This document shows positions 47,376 through 58,512 of a DNA stretch of 64,000 nucleotides, one piece after another. The DNA comes from Guillardia theta CCMP2712 (taxonomy: Eukaryota; Cryptophyceae; Pyrenomonadales; Geminigeraceae). Within the stretch, counting starts at the first letter, position 1, and every line of letters starts with the position of its first letter. Position numbers and translations under genes: made by a program. Below the pieces are notes generated by a model. That model was given only the letters and a program-made list of their open reading frames with translations, did no database searches and was not told the origin of the DNA. The DNA is taken from the NCBI RefSeq assembly GCF_000315625.1, contig NW_005434626.1:344867-408866 (forward strand). The letters are read 5' to 3'.

Positions 47376-50300
47376 TCACGAGTCAACTTGAAGGTACTTG
47401 GACAAGAGCCTCTTGGCTTCGACGTGGTTGGGGTTGTAGCGACGAACTCGCAGAAAGTAGCCGATGGCCTCCTGCTCGCTAACTTCAGCCGCACAGGAGG
47501 AGGAAGACAGGACATGGTGATGGCGGCAGCTTGGAGGACCGGGACAAGGGCAGGAGGGTACCGAGAGGGAGGAGGGAGGAGGTGGGAGGGAGGAGAGGGA
47601 GGAGACCTCAAGACGATCTTGTTTCATCAGGCAGACGCCCAAGTTGTGCATGGCGTCGACGAAGTGCCTGCAAGAGGGGGATGGGGCGATAAATCAAAAG
47701 AGGTAGAAAAAAGGCAGTTGATAAGTTGGAACAGGAACGAAGGAGAAGTGAGGGGACCAAGAAGAGAGAAGAGGAGAGAGAAGGGGAGGAAGTGAAGAGA
47801 GGAGAGGGGATGAAGGGAGAAGAGGGGAGGGGAGGAGTGACGAAAACCTGTTGATGCGAATTGCATTGCGGAAGAACAGCTCAGCCTCTTCCTGTAGTCC
47901 GAGAGTCAGAGGAGGGAGGAAGAGTTGAAGCGAAAGAGCCAAGGGAGAATGTGGCAAATGCAAGCCGTGGAAAGGAAGAAGCAGCGAGATGAGAGAGGAG
48001 GAGGGAGAGAGGGGTGGCGAGGAGAAGCAGAGGACGAGGAGAGGATGGGCAGCAAGACGAGGGGCTGTTAGGATACCTGTCTTCCGACTTTGCCAGCAGC
48101 GAGTCCATACCAATAGTAAGAGATCGGGTTGAGGGGATCGAGAGAGATGATGTCACTGTAATCCATCGTGAGGGGAGAAAGGAGGGAGGGAGAGGGAGGG
48201 AGGGAGAGGGAGGGAGGGAGGGAGGGAGGAGGGAGAGAAGGGAGGAGAGGAGGGAGGGAAGGAGAGGAGTGAGTGAGTGAGTGAGTGAGTGAGTGAGTGA
48301 GTGAGGCAGCGGAGCGAGGGAGGGAGGGAGGGAGAGGAGGGAGATTTTCTCTTGTCTCACCGATGAGCCTGCAGCGCGTCCTCATGCATGCCAAGGCCAT
48401 GGAGGGCCTGGCGGAAAGAAAATCAGAATCGAGGAGGATGAGGGATGGGAAGGAGAAGGAGAAGGCGGAGAAGGGGCAGGCAAAAAAGAGGGAGAGGGGT
48501 AGGAAAACGTTCAGGTTGTGGAAAGAAAGGAGGAGGAGGGGGCAGGAGCAGGAGCAGGGGCAGGGGCAGGTGTAGGAAAGACAGGAGGGGAAGTAGCCAG
48601 GAACAGACCTGTCCCATGTTAAAGTAGAAATCCACACGATCGGGAAAGAAGTCGACGGCCTGCGTTGGAGTGAGGTGGAGAAGGTGTGTGGAAGAGAGAC
48701 CTGGTCGAAGACAAGAAACGCCTTCTCGTAATCTTGTTTGGCAAGAGAGTTGAGTCCTAGGTTGTGGAGCCCGTTGATGTGCTCAGGTTTCGCTTTCACT
48801 GCAAACTGTTGGATCTCTGTGTGAGCAAAGACAGGATTCTGAGAAGCAAGACCAATGGACGAGGAAAAGAGAAAATGATGACAACACATTAGGATGTGAA
48901 TCGAAGAAGATGTTGTTTGATTGAGAATTCTTACATCCAACTGTTCTTCAGCCTTTTCATATTGACCAGCACGGTTGTAAAAGGCACCTGGTAACATGGA
49001 GTCAGCGCATCTGAGTCATGGTATCGTTCATCACCGAGGTCGTTGTAAGCGTCGAAGTAGTTTGGTTGCAGTCTTGAAGCTTCCAAAAGATGTTTGACCC
49101 CTAGGAAGAGATGAGATGAGATGAGATGAGATGAGATGAGATGAGATGAGATGAGATGAGATGAGATGAGATGAGATGATTTCAAAGGTCATATCACCAA
49201 TATCAATTCGTTTGACGTCGTTGATGATGATATTTCCGTAGCTGAAGTGATTGGTCATACTCAACACAAGGAGACGAAAGAAGAACAGAATACAATAAAA
49301 CAGAATACACAGAATACAACAAAACAGGTGTTGAAACGATATCATTACCCGTAATGAGCTTTCGGGTTTGTTGGGTTGTCTCGAATCATTGCACCATAAA
49401 ACGCTTCTCGGTGCCTCCTGTCACAACACAACACATCACAAATATCACAACTCCTCGTTGTATCACCAGTCTCTGTTTCTAATCAAAGTTCGAATCCCAT
49501 ACGCCACGGTGATGAACAAACAGATTCGTTGAGCTCTTGAACGAAACAAGTCCATCAACACAGAACGATCCCCTGCTTCAGCTCCTCCTTTCATCTTGAC
49601 TTCCTCTTCTTCCTCCTCCTCCTCCTCTCTACCCCCCATCCGGTGGATAGCGAGGGAGAGCAGGATACAGAAACCGAGGGAAGGAGCATACAGAACGCGC
49701 TCTGCGATAACGAAACCGACAGGAAAGAAAAGGTTTGAGCTGGGAAGGAAAGGAGCGACGATGAGGCTGAGGGACATGATGGCCGAGATGTCCTTCCTCC
49801 TCACAAACAGAAGCACAGCGACTGAACTCAACAACAGAAACGAACACCAGAAGAGAACCGTCAGCAAGTTCCTCGCATCGTGCAGGTCATGGATAAGGGG
49901 TACGGTGAAGTGTGAGTAATCGGCTTTGAGCACTAGGGGAAACATCAAAAGCTCTGCATTCTTGTACAGCAGGAAATTCCACGTGAGCAGTCGAACCAGC
50001 CAACCTCGCTCTCCCCTTACAAACCTGCAAGCCTTGACGTCACTTCGACTTCTTCCTCCTCCTCCTCCTCCTCCTACCTAGCCGGGTTCTCAACCTGGAG
50101 GAAGTTTGGCCGGCAAGCAGCTTCCGAATAGACGCCAGGGGCGACCGTCCCAGCCGCGTCCCAAGCAGAGATGTTGGGGTCACCCTTGAGCTTGAAGACA
50201 GGAATGCAGGGCCCGTTCAGCTCCTTCCTCCACTGGAAGATGAGGAGGAAGCTGCACAAGATACACACCAGCCGCAGCACTCCGAGCGATGCCTCTTGAA

Positions 50301-51225
50301 GCTTTCCCGCCTCGTGGGCCCCTCCTGCCCCCGCTTGTACTCCCGCTCCCGCTCCTCTCCCCTCCCCGGACTCTTGGCCATGCCTCGCAGGAAGAGAGTC
50401 GTCTGTACTACCTGCAGCACCAGAATTTCCAGCATGCTCCTCCTTGGGCTCCCTTCCGTCCCCGTCTTCCTTCTCCTCCTCCTCCTCCTCCTCCTCTCCT
50501 GCCTTCTGCACGGCATCGTCCCGCTTCTCCTTTGCCTCTGTCCTCTTCAGCATCAAGCTCAGCATCGATCGATCTCTGACTAGCTCATACACCACGTTGA
50601 CCCCGAAGACAGTGATGCTCTGCTCCTTGAACAGCATCCCGCAGAATGCAAGAGCGATGGAGCAGCAAGTCCACAGGAGCACGAGGACCAAGTTGACCAG
50701 GACGAAGCGGGAGGGCAACGTTGTGGACCTGACATGGCAGAGGAACGAGAGAAGGAACATGATTGCACTGAGCATCTCGCCTCTGCTCACGATTGAGCTC
50801 ACGGCGTCTGTGTGGATGGGGTGCGTTGCAAAGAGAGCACACGCCCAGAAGCTCTCGCTCCTCCTCCTCCTCCTCCCCAGCACAATCCTCGTCACAGGGT
50901 AGAGCAGGAGGGTGACTATACCATGAAGCACTACGTTCACTGAGTGGAACTGAACCTCGTCCCATCGCCTCCCTGCCAGCAGGTAGCTCAATCTGAAGCT
51001 GAGGATCGTCAGAGGGCGGAAACTCTTGTGGCTCTGCCACTCCTCCATGGGAGTTCCCCAGAAGTCGCTCTTGAAGACTTTCTCCAATGGTGTGCTGGGA
51101 AGAACATCCTTGTTCTCCATGACGGCGATGATGTCATCGAAGACGAACTCGCCATGAAGGGAGTTAAGGTACACTGAGCCCGCTAGGAAGAACAGCAAGA
51201 GGAAGGCCGTGATTGGCATGCTCAT
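47376..51225 (-). CDS. TMTC-type ER O-mannosyltransferase with TPR repeats
   Basis: Met 51225 opens a membrane helix and the diagnostic start NSLHGEFVFDDIIAVMENKD, then FWGTPMEEWQSHKSFRPLT. Membrane helices continue, with ATHPIHTDAVSSIVSRGE and a Glu-rich plus Ala/Gly-rich cytosolic insert (about residues 235-320). The next exon carries the DUF1736 block (LLTWNFLLYKNAELLMFPLV) and the signature GFVIAERVLYAPSLGFC. Exons between 49400 and 47376 encode TPR motifs ending RYNPNHVEAKRLLSKYLQ. TMTC proteins O-mannosylate cadherin-like domains in animals; in a protist the acceptors are unknown. The C-terminal introns are full of purine microsatellites, so exact TPR exon limits are uncertain. Confidence 0.85.
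48165..48350. repeat. GAGGGAGG/GAGT purine microsatellites in TMTC introns
   Basis: Long runs of gagggagg followed by gagtgagtgagt lie between TPR exons. Confidence 0.85.
49103..49178. repeat. GATGA microsatellite (about 15 copies)
   Basis: A near-perfect 5-bp array in a TMTC intron. Confidence 0.9.
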
Positions 51226-52054
<829 letters not shown>

Positions 52055-52287
52055 ATGCTTCGGTCTCCAGGGCTCCACATGATCTCCTTGAACGTCTGTT
52101 GTCGTGTTCGTCCTCGCTCGGCACAGCAGGACACGGACAAGTCAACCGCAGATGCACAGGGAAGGGATCACATTCAGCATGCGATGTTGGAGGAGGAAAA
52201 ACTCAAGGCCAGTTTGCCATCTGGACGACGGCGAGGGCAGAAGGGCGAGCAGCAGAGGGAGTTTGACCCGAAGCAGGTAGTTGATTG

Positions 52288-52318
<31 letters not shown>

Positions 52319-53205
52319 CGCATCAGAACCATCCCCTCTCTCCTCTCTGAACCTGCTCTGGTCCGTTTCCTCGTCGAGTGAGTTGGCTGATTGCATTTCA
52401 GGTGAATGCTGCATGCAGGGGGCTTGTCGCGCAGAAGTCTGTGATGGAGATCGAAAGACAGGAAGAGAAGGAAGAGGAAGGGCTGGAGGAGAAGACGACA
52501 GAGGAGCAAGAGATGAAACAAAAGGAGAATCTTGCTTCGAGCAAACAGCACGAGCCATGGTGGCGATCGCAGATTTGTTTGCAGATCAGCAACGCAAAGC
52601 AGGAGGGGGAGGAGAGGGAGAGGAGGAAAACCGTTGCCATGATGCTGGCCGATGCTGAGCAGCGGAGGAGGATTGCAGAGGTGCAGGCGTATGAAATGGA
52701 GGACGAGGAGGAGAGGCTGCGGAGGAGAGAGTTTGCGAGGTTGACCGAGGTAGAGGAGCTGCACAAAATCATCAGGGAGGAGTTGATGGTGAGGAGGAAG
52801 GAGGGGGAGGAGAGGGAGAGGAACAGGCAGAAGGTGATCAAGGCACTGCGGGCAGAGGAAGGAAGAATGATAACGGATCGTCTCACGCTACGGGAGGTGG
52901 AGCAAGGAAGGATTGATCCGCGGGCTGGGAAAGTAAGGGCTCTAATCGATGAGAGCCAAGCTCGAGCGCTGGGGAAGAGGAAGCAAAGAGCACTTTTCCT
53001 CGCTGGCCTCAGACTTCACGTGCAGTACGTGCGGGCGATGGAGGAGAGGGAGAGAGGGAAGGAAGGGAGGGGGAGGGGAGAGGGTCATGGGGGAGAGGGG
53101 AGCAAGGAGCAAGGATACAGGAGGACGGGAGTCGACCAGGCGATCTTCGAGATGTACATGCGAGATTGTCTCGACATGCGAGCACTGAGCTGTAAGAAAA
53201 CTTGA
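52055..53205 (+). CDS. Charged alpha-helical protein, unknown function
   Basis: Two exons joined at the gaccccgaagcag/gtag donor near 52276 and the atttcag acceptor near 52402, in phase 0. After a short N-terminus (MLRSPGLHMISLNVC), it is almost entirely Glu/Arg/Lys/Gln helix (RQEEKEEEGLEE, EMEDEEERLRRREFARLTE, RRKEGEERERNRQK). A less charged C-terminus follows (ALFLAGLRLHVQYVRAM, AIFEMYMRDCLDMRALSC). Such single long helices are common in flagellar, basal-body and RNA-processing proteins; no named domain is visible. The second Met (52079) could be the start. Confidence 0.65.
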
Positions 53206-53795
53206 CTGATGATGGAGAGTTTGAGAGGGCGTTGGCGGTTTTTGGGGTAATGGAGGATGGGGCGAGGAGGGCGAGCGGGGTAAGGGGGGGGTATGTTGGA
53301 TAATGGAGGATAGGGGAGGAGGAGGAGGAGAAGGAAGTGGTGGTTGACGAGGACAGGAACGGACGAGGGGGAGGGGGAGGAGGAGGAGGAGGAGAGTTTG
53401 GTGTTAGTGTTTGCGATGGGTCTTTTGTTGGAGTGACTGGCTGGTGATCAGGGAAGAAGGAGGCGAGGCAGCAGGGCAGCCGATGGAAGGAGGAGGGGAT
53501 GAGCCTGCTGGATGGCTCATCGGTCTTGAGCGGGGATGTGGCCTCCCTCCGAAGTTTCGGAGATCCTGACAGCTCGAGAGGATCGATTGGGCTGATGATG
53601 ACCTAGGGGGGATATGAAGAGAGAGAGAGAGAGGGAGAGGGAGAGGAGGAGGAAGAGAGGGTGCTGGTGGCAGTGATACAGAGTTGTAGAGTCTTGGCTT
53701 CTTCACGTGTGGTTTATTCATCTTGCTCTTGTTCTCTTCATCCTCCCCCTCCTCTCTCCCATGCTGCCTGGGGGATCCCCCCCCCTTGCCTCTTG
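53206..53795. other. Purine-rich intergenic sequence
   Basis: gaggagg and gagagaga runs between convergent genes. No coding frame is supported. Confidence 0.5.
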
Positions 53796-55986
53796 CTATG
53801 CTCTCGATTCTTTCTCGCTCGTCCGTCTCTTCTGAACTTCTGCCGCATGACTCAACACTCCAGACTCCTCCTCCTCCTCCTCCTCCTCCACACCTTCAGC
53901 ATCGTGATGCCCCCCCTCCTCTTCCTTCTCTTCTTCAGCCTTCTCCCCTTCCTCTGCCTGCTCCACCTCTTGGCCAGGAGGGAAAGAGCAGTAGGAGGTC
54001 GACTCAATCCTCCTGGTGTTGTATCCTCCGCACTGAGGATTGGGACATTTCAACCCGAGCACGTGAAACGTCGTCGTCCCCTTCGTCTGCACAAATGTTA
54101 GTTGTTCCACCGCCCCCCCCCTTCTTCAATGCCCTCTCTACCCCCTCCTCTTTCCCCCTTTTCCCTGCTCTCACCTCTTCCTCCCTGCTCCCTGCTCGCT
54201 CCCTGCTCCCTCCCCGCTTCTCTACTCGTCCCGCACGCAACCTTTTTCTCTACTGTGTCTCACCTGACAGTCGTTGCAAAGCACGCCGACGCTCTTGTTT
54301 GCAAACTCCTCCGGCATGGGAGTTTGAGCGAGAGCCAAATCCATCTAAGACATGTCAGGGGAAACATCTATGAAATATCTCATTGTGCTCCTCCAATCAG
54401 ACGGCCTTGCAAATCTCAACTCTATCACGCCATTTCTTGTCTTCATCCATCAACTTGGTCCTCCTCCGAACTCAGTCTTCTCTCTCATTCCCTCCCTACA
54501 CCCATCCCCTCCTCTTCGCATCATCCAACCAAACACACTGACAACTCTCAGCTTGACGACCATGCCTCACCTGCCTCCAATGAAACGTATGATCGATTAG
54601 CGTCTTGCTGCACAGCGGGCAAGTGTGTATGATGGTCTTGCTCGTCAAGAGCTTCTCCAGACATTTCTTGTGCAGAGTGTGGCCACATCGTAGGACGCGC
54701 ACTTGCGATGTGCTGTGAAACAGATCCTGAAATCTTCAGAGTCAGTCCTCAATGAATCCTCATGGGACTTCACTACCTCCAGACAGACAGGGCAGTTGTG
54801 TCTCATCGCTCCTGCTATGCACCGATGATTGTCTCGGAGCTGCATAGCGTAGCAGCATCTGTGAATGATTATGACTCCGATGAATGCAACGGATTGCCGT
54901 TTGTTTCCCTCCCCCATCACTTCAGCTAGAAACCCCCTCCCTCCCTGTCTCCCTCCTTCTTCCTCCAGCCCCCCCCCTCCCCTCCACCACCACCTCCTTG
55001 TCTCTTGACGGCAGAAAACTTGAGAGAAATAAGATCTCACCCGCAATTCAGGCAATGAAAGAAATTCTCCTTCCCCCAATGCGGCAGATACCGCATTCGT
55101 TGCAATGAAACACTCCCTTGTTCAGATCGTCGTCGTAGAACTGTTACGAGACAGGTGTCAAGCACAGCATGTAGAAGAGAAGAAGCTCAACCTTACAGAC
55201 ATCACAGTAATATGCTCCAAAGCAGAGCCCGCACCCCTCACAGAATTGTTTGGTCGTCTGTTCAAGATCACAGCGGCTACAGCGAACGAACTTGACCGAG
55301 AAACGATCCAACTGATGGGCCTTCAGAGGGTCTTTGCAACCTGCATCTTTGACTTCATTGTGACAATGTCGACACCAGAACAGCTCGTTGCAGCATGGGG
55401 CTCTCAGCCTGCATCCTCTGCTGTAGTGACGGCACCCACGCCGAGCATCTGTCTCGTTCTTGAGTTGCGCGTCCAGTTCAGTGTAGTTTGTGTTGTACGG
55501 CATTCCATCCTCATCCACCATCTCGCTCGATGAGCTCTCTCCTCGCACATCGTCGTCATTGCGGCTCATGTCTTCCCCGTCTTGCTGAAAGTCTGTCGAT
55601 CTGTACCCTGCCGACTGCGAGCGTTCCAGGGCAGAAATCTCTATCGTTGTGAAGTTGGAGTCTTGTGAGTATTGAGAAGAGTTCAAGTCCTCCTCTTCAC
55701 TTTGAAACTCCCTGGAAACGTTCCCACACTCTCCCATGATCTCTTCCTCCCCCTCTGCCTCTCCTGATCCCTCCCCTCCCCGGATCCGTAATGGTCGGAT
55801 CTCGGCACCATGAGCTTGCAGGGCGCATGGTCGACCGCATCCTGCATAGCCACGCCGAGGAGCTTCAAGGCCGTTTGACGCTAATGGGGGTCTTAGAGAA
55901 GATGGAGAAGAGGAGGGCCGGAAGAGGTCAGCAAGGGGGAGATGGCCGATCAGCAACAAGACGAAGAAACAACAAAAAAATCTCAT
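53796..55986 (-). CDS. RCHY1/PIRH2-type RING E3 ligase with secretory leader; 1-nt frameshift
   Basis: The domain order is CHY zinc finger ([27 protein letters not shown]), CTCHY zinc finger ([15 protein letters not shown] then [15 protein letters not shown]), and C3H2C3 RING ([28 protein letters not shown]). The terminal zinc ribbon is CNDCQ plus [15 protein letters not shown]. Family members ubiquitinate p53-like and other clients. Unusually, the chain starts [19 protein letters not shown], a signal peptide, then a Ser/Pro/Arg-rich [15 protein letters not shown] and, at residues 66-71, LRIRGG, before a 130-residue acidic linker. One base is missing at plus 55071-55077 (between CRIGG and ENFF), so the frame breaks in an otherwise intact gene. 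The C-terminus ends in a Glu-rich tail. Confidence 0.85.
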
Positions 55987-56541
55987 GCTGTTATGGTTTA
56001 CAGGGCTCAGGATGAGGCTAGAGCCAGTGTCCTCACATGCGCAAGTGAAGTGTCGTGATAACTGTTGGTAGACAGGTCCCTCAGCATACACTGCAAGCAC
56101 GTGCACACTGCTTTCGGGATCCTGTTGTATTTCCAGTCTTGCAACCCAGTCCCTCAACAAAGATGAATTACAAAGTGATGATCTGATCAGGAAAGCGAAA
56201 CTTCGGACGTGTCTGCTCTAGTCTTAATCGTTCATGGATGTTCTCATCCTTGAGGCTCTTCTTTCTGCGTGATCGCTTCATCTCGTACCATTCCCGCTCT
56301 TTCTTGCTTCACGCCATTGCCCTGATCACGCCCGCACCCCCTTTCCCTCAATACCCATGACCCCCTTCATCTGGCCCACCCACCCACCCACTACTGACCA
56401 CATTCGAGAGAACTCTGAAATACGGAGATATTTTCAAATTAACTCAAGGAATTTAAGCTTTAATTTCAAGTTTTCAACTCTTGAAACCTTCAGCCGGCCT
56501 GGGCCCGCCCCGGTGGTGGTGGGCAGTGGAGCATATCGAAA
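55987..56541. other. Divergent intergenic region
   Basis: Between the divergent E3 ligase and Myb-like genes. Includes a short C-rich patch near 56330-56395. No gene seen. Confidence 0.4.
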
Positions 56542-57648
56542 ATGCAGGCACTGGCGTGTGAAGGAGGAGGAAGCAGGGGTTCTCCTACTGAAGGAGCCGA
56601 ACAGATCAAGCCTGTCACTAGGTTGAGCTTCAAAGGAAGGCCCGGTGAGGACGGGTATGCCCGCCGTGTTCGCATCATCGAAGCCATGATGGCTTATTCT
56701 CCGGCTACAATGTTTGGGATAAAGGGTAAAGGAAAGGCGTATAAGGAAGTCTTAGAAATTCTCAATCGGGATGTGGTGTTTCATGATAGCTTGAAGGAAA
56801 ATACTCTCCGAGAAAAATGGTGTGAAATCATGAAAGTCGTTGATAGGATTGTAGTAACAGGAGAGGAAAGTTATCTCAAGACCTTGGAAAGCGAAGGAAA
56901 GCAGGCGACTAAGTTAGATGACCTTTACATCCTCCTTGCTCAGATGAAGGCGAAATGGGCAGATTCAGGAGGTGCGAGGGATAGTGATGGTGACGAGGAC
57001 GATATCCGGGTGCCCTACGTGACAGCTGCCTACTACGGCGATGACAAACGAAAGGATGTGAATGGCGAGGAGGCTGCGGAACCGAAGACATCAGAACAGG
57101 ACAAGGTCCTACAGGGGGAGACGCAGCCAGCTGTCACACGAGAAGACGCTCAGCACCTACGATGGGAGTCGAGCCCATCGAACCAGCGGGATGAAGGAGG
57201 GACAGGGGGCAGCGACAAATCTCTCAAGTTGGCTAAGCGGATCAAGGTGTCTCGAAGCGTAGACGGTCTGCTGTTGCGCATAGAAACTCAGAGGCTTCAA
57301 GCTGAGGCGGCCAAGACCCAGGCTGAGGCTGAGAAGATCAAAGCTGAGGCGGCCAAGGCCAAGGCAGAAGTAGAGAAGTTTCATGCGCAGACAGCGAGAA
57401 TCGTTGCTCTCAAAGAGCAAAACGACAGCATAGCTCGCGTGCTGCAGGCTTTTGTCAATAGTGTGAAAGAAGGTGTAACACTTCCTGCCGGAGTGATGGA
57501 CATGCTCTCCAGCATAAAGCCTGGTGCCGCAGTGCTTCCGATGATAATGAAACCTAGGCTAGAACAGCTCGAGCCGGCGGCGGCATGCCGGCAGTGCCGC
57601 AACGGTCACCGGGTGCCGCCCTGCCACGACGCCGCCTATGCAAATTGA
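56542..57648 (+). CDS. Myb/SANT-like DNA-binding domain protein (368 aa)
   Basis: A single exon. Residues 40-130 form a Myb/SANT-like trihelix pattern (YARRVRIIEAMMAYSPATMF, GKGKAYKEVLEILNRD, ENTLREKWCEIMKVVDRI), as in MADF/MSANTD and Harbinger-associated Myb proteins. A Lys/Glu/Ala coiled coil follows (KTQAEAEKIKAEAAKAKAEV). The last 20 or so codons run straight into the adjacent GC-rich core (AACRQCRNGHRVPPCHDA), so the natural stop may have been replaced. Lack of introns in an intron-rich neighbourhood and contact with a repeat block suggest a transposon-derived accessory gene; no transposase is nearby. Confidence 0.6.
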   Translation: MQALACEGGGSRGSPTEGAEQIKPVTRLSFKGRPGEDGYARRVRIIEAMMAYSPATMFGIKGKGKAYKEVLEILNRDVVFHDSLKENTLREKWCEIMKVVDRIVVTGEESYLKTLESEGKQATKLDDLYILLAQMKAKWADSGGARDSDGDEDDIRVPYVTAAYYGDDKRKDVNGEEAAEPKTSEQDKVLQGETQPAVTREDAQHLRWESSPSNQRDEGGTGGSDKSLKLAKRIKVSRSVDGLLLRIETQRLQAEAAKTQAEAEKIKAEAAKAKAEVEKFHAQTARIVALKEQNDSIARVLQAFVNSVKEGVTLPAGVMDMLSSIKPGAAVLPMIMKPRLEQLEPAAACRQCRNGHRVPPCHDAAYAN

Positions 57649-58085
57649 AGGCCCCGGCGGCCCGGTCACCGGTGGCCGACTGCCCGGAGCCTGAGAGACT
57701 CAGGTCATTCACTGGGGGCCGGGCCGTACACATCCTGAGTGGCACTGCGGCACTGTCACCGTCGATCTCCCGTCGCCAGGCCGCGCGGCGGGCTATTTTG
57801 CCCGTGTCGGATCGGACTCACTGACAGTGAGTCAGGCTCCGAGTCCGACTCACCGGGAAGCAGTCCGGGGAGTCCGATCACGGGTGGCCGGCGGGCCGGG
57901 CGGCTCAGCGGCTGGGCTACTACCGGCGTGGCACTCAGTGCGCGGGCCGGTGACCCGCGCGGCCGTGGCAGCCTCGGCGGGCGGCGCCGGGCGGCCCGCG
58001 GCACATTGAGCCGCCGCCCGGGCCCGCGGCACATTGAACTCTCAGTCACTCAGGCCGGAGGCTGACTGAGCCTACTGTAACGATA
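57560..58085. repeat. GC-rich core block
   Basis: GGCCCGGTCACCGGTGGCC, CACTGACAGTGAGTCAGG and similar words. It overlaps the 3' end of the Myb-like frame. Confidence 0.65.
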
Positions 58086-58099
58086 CATAACGGTCATGT

Positions 58100-58480
58100 G
58101 TGAAATCTTTACTCAAAGTTTTACACCACCCACCCCCTTCTCACAGATACGTAAAACTTCCACCATAGGTTTCATGTCATGGTACCCAAAAATTATCACT
58201 ATAAAGTAGGGGTACTGTTGAAGTTCTTTTGCCCCCACCACATACAGAAGACCTGTCTCACCCCCAAGTTCGAAATTGTGTACCCCTACCCCCAGTCTTT
58301 GAATCAGACCGGTATTTTATTTTCAGATATAGGGTGGGGTACTGTACTTGATTAATGAATATCTCAATTTTTGTGATAAAATGGGGGTACTCAGATACCC
58401 TTATTCTACTAGTACCCTTCATTATATTACCCCTACCTACATACCTTGAAAATTACCCCTATCAAACAAAACCCACCCCT
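58100..58480. repeat. C-rich (TACCCC-like) tract
   Basis: ccacccacccccttc, tacccctaccccc and similar words, starting directly after a TTTACTCAAAGTT element (58104-58120) and ending about 35 bp before the kinase start codon. Confidence 0.7.
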
Positions 58481-58512
58481 TGTCATCTTTCATCTGTTAC
58501 ACAGTGTGGGCA

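Noticed and set aside
49480..49500. tRNA-like B box (GTTCGAATCC)
   Set aside because: It lies in a coding exon of the TMTC gene and no cloverleaf can be folded around it; similar words at 8795 and 11905 also lack A boxes and acceptor stems.
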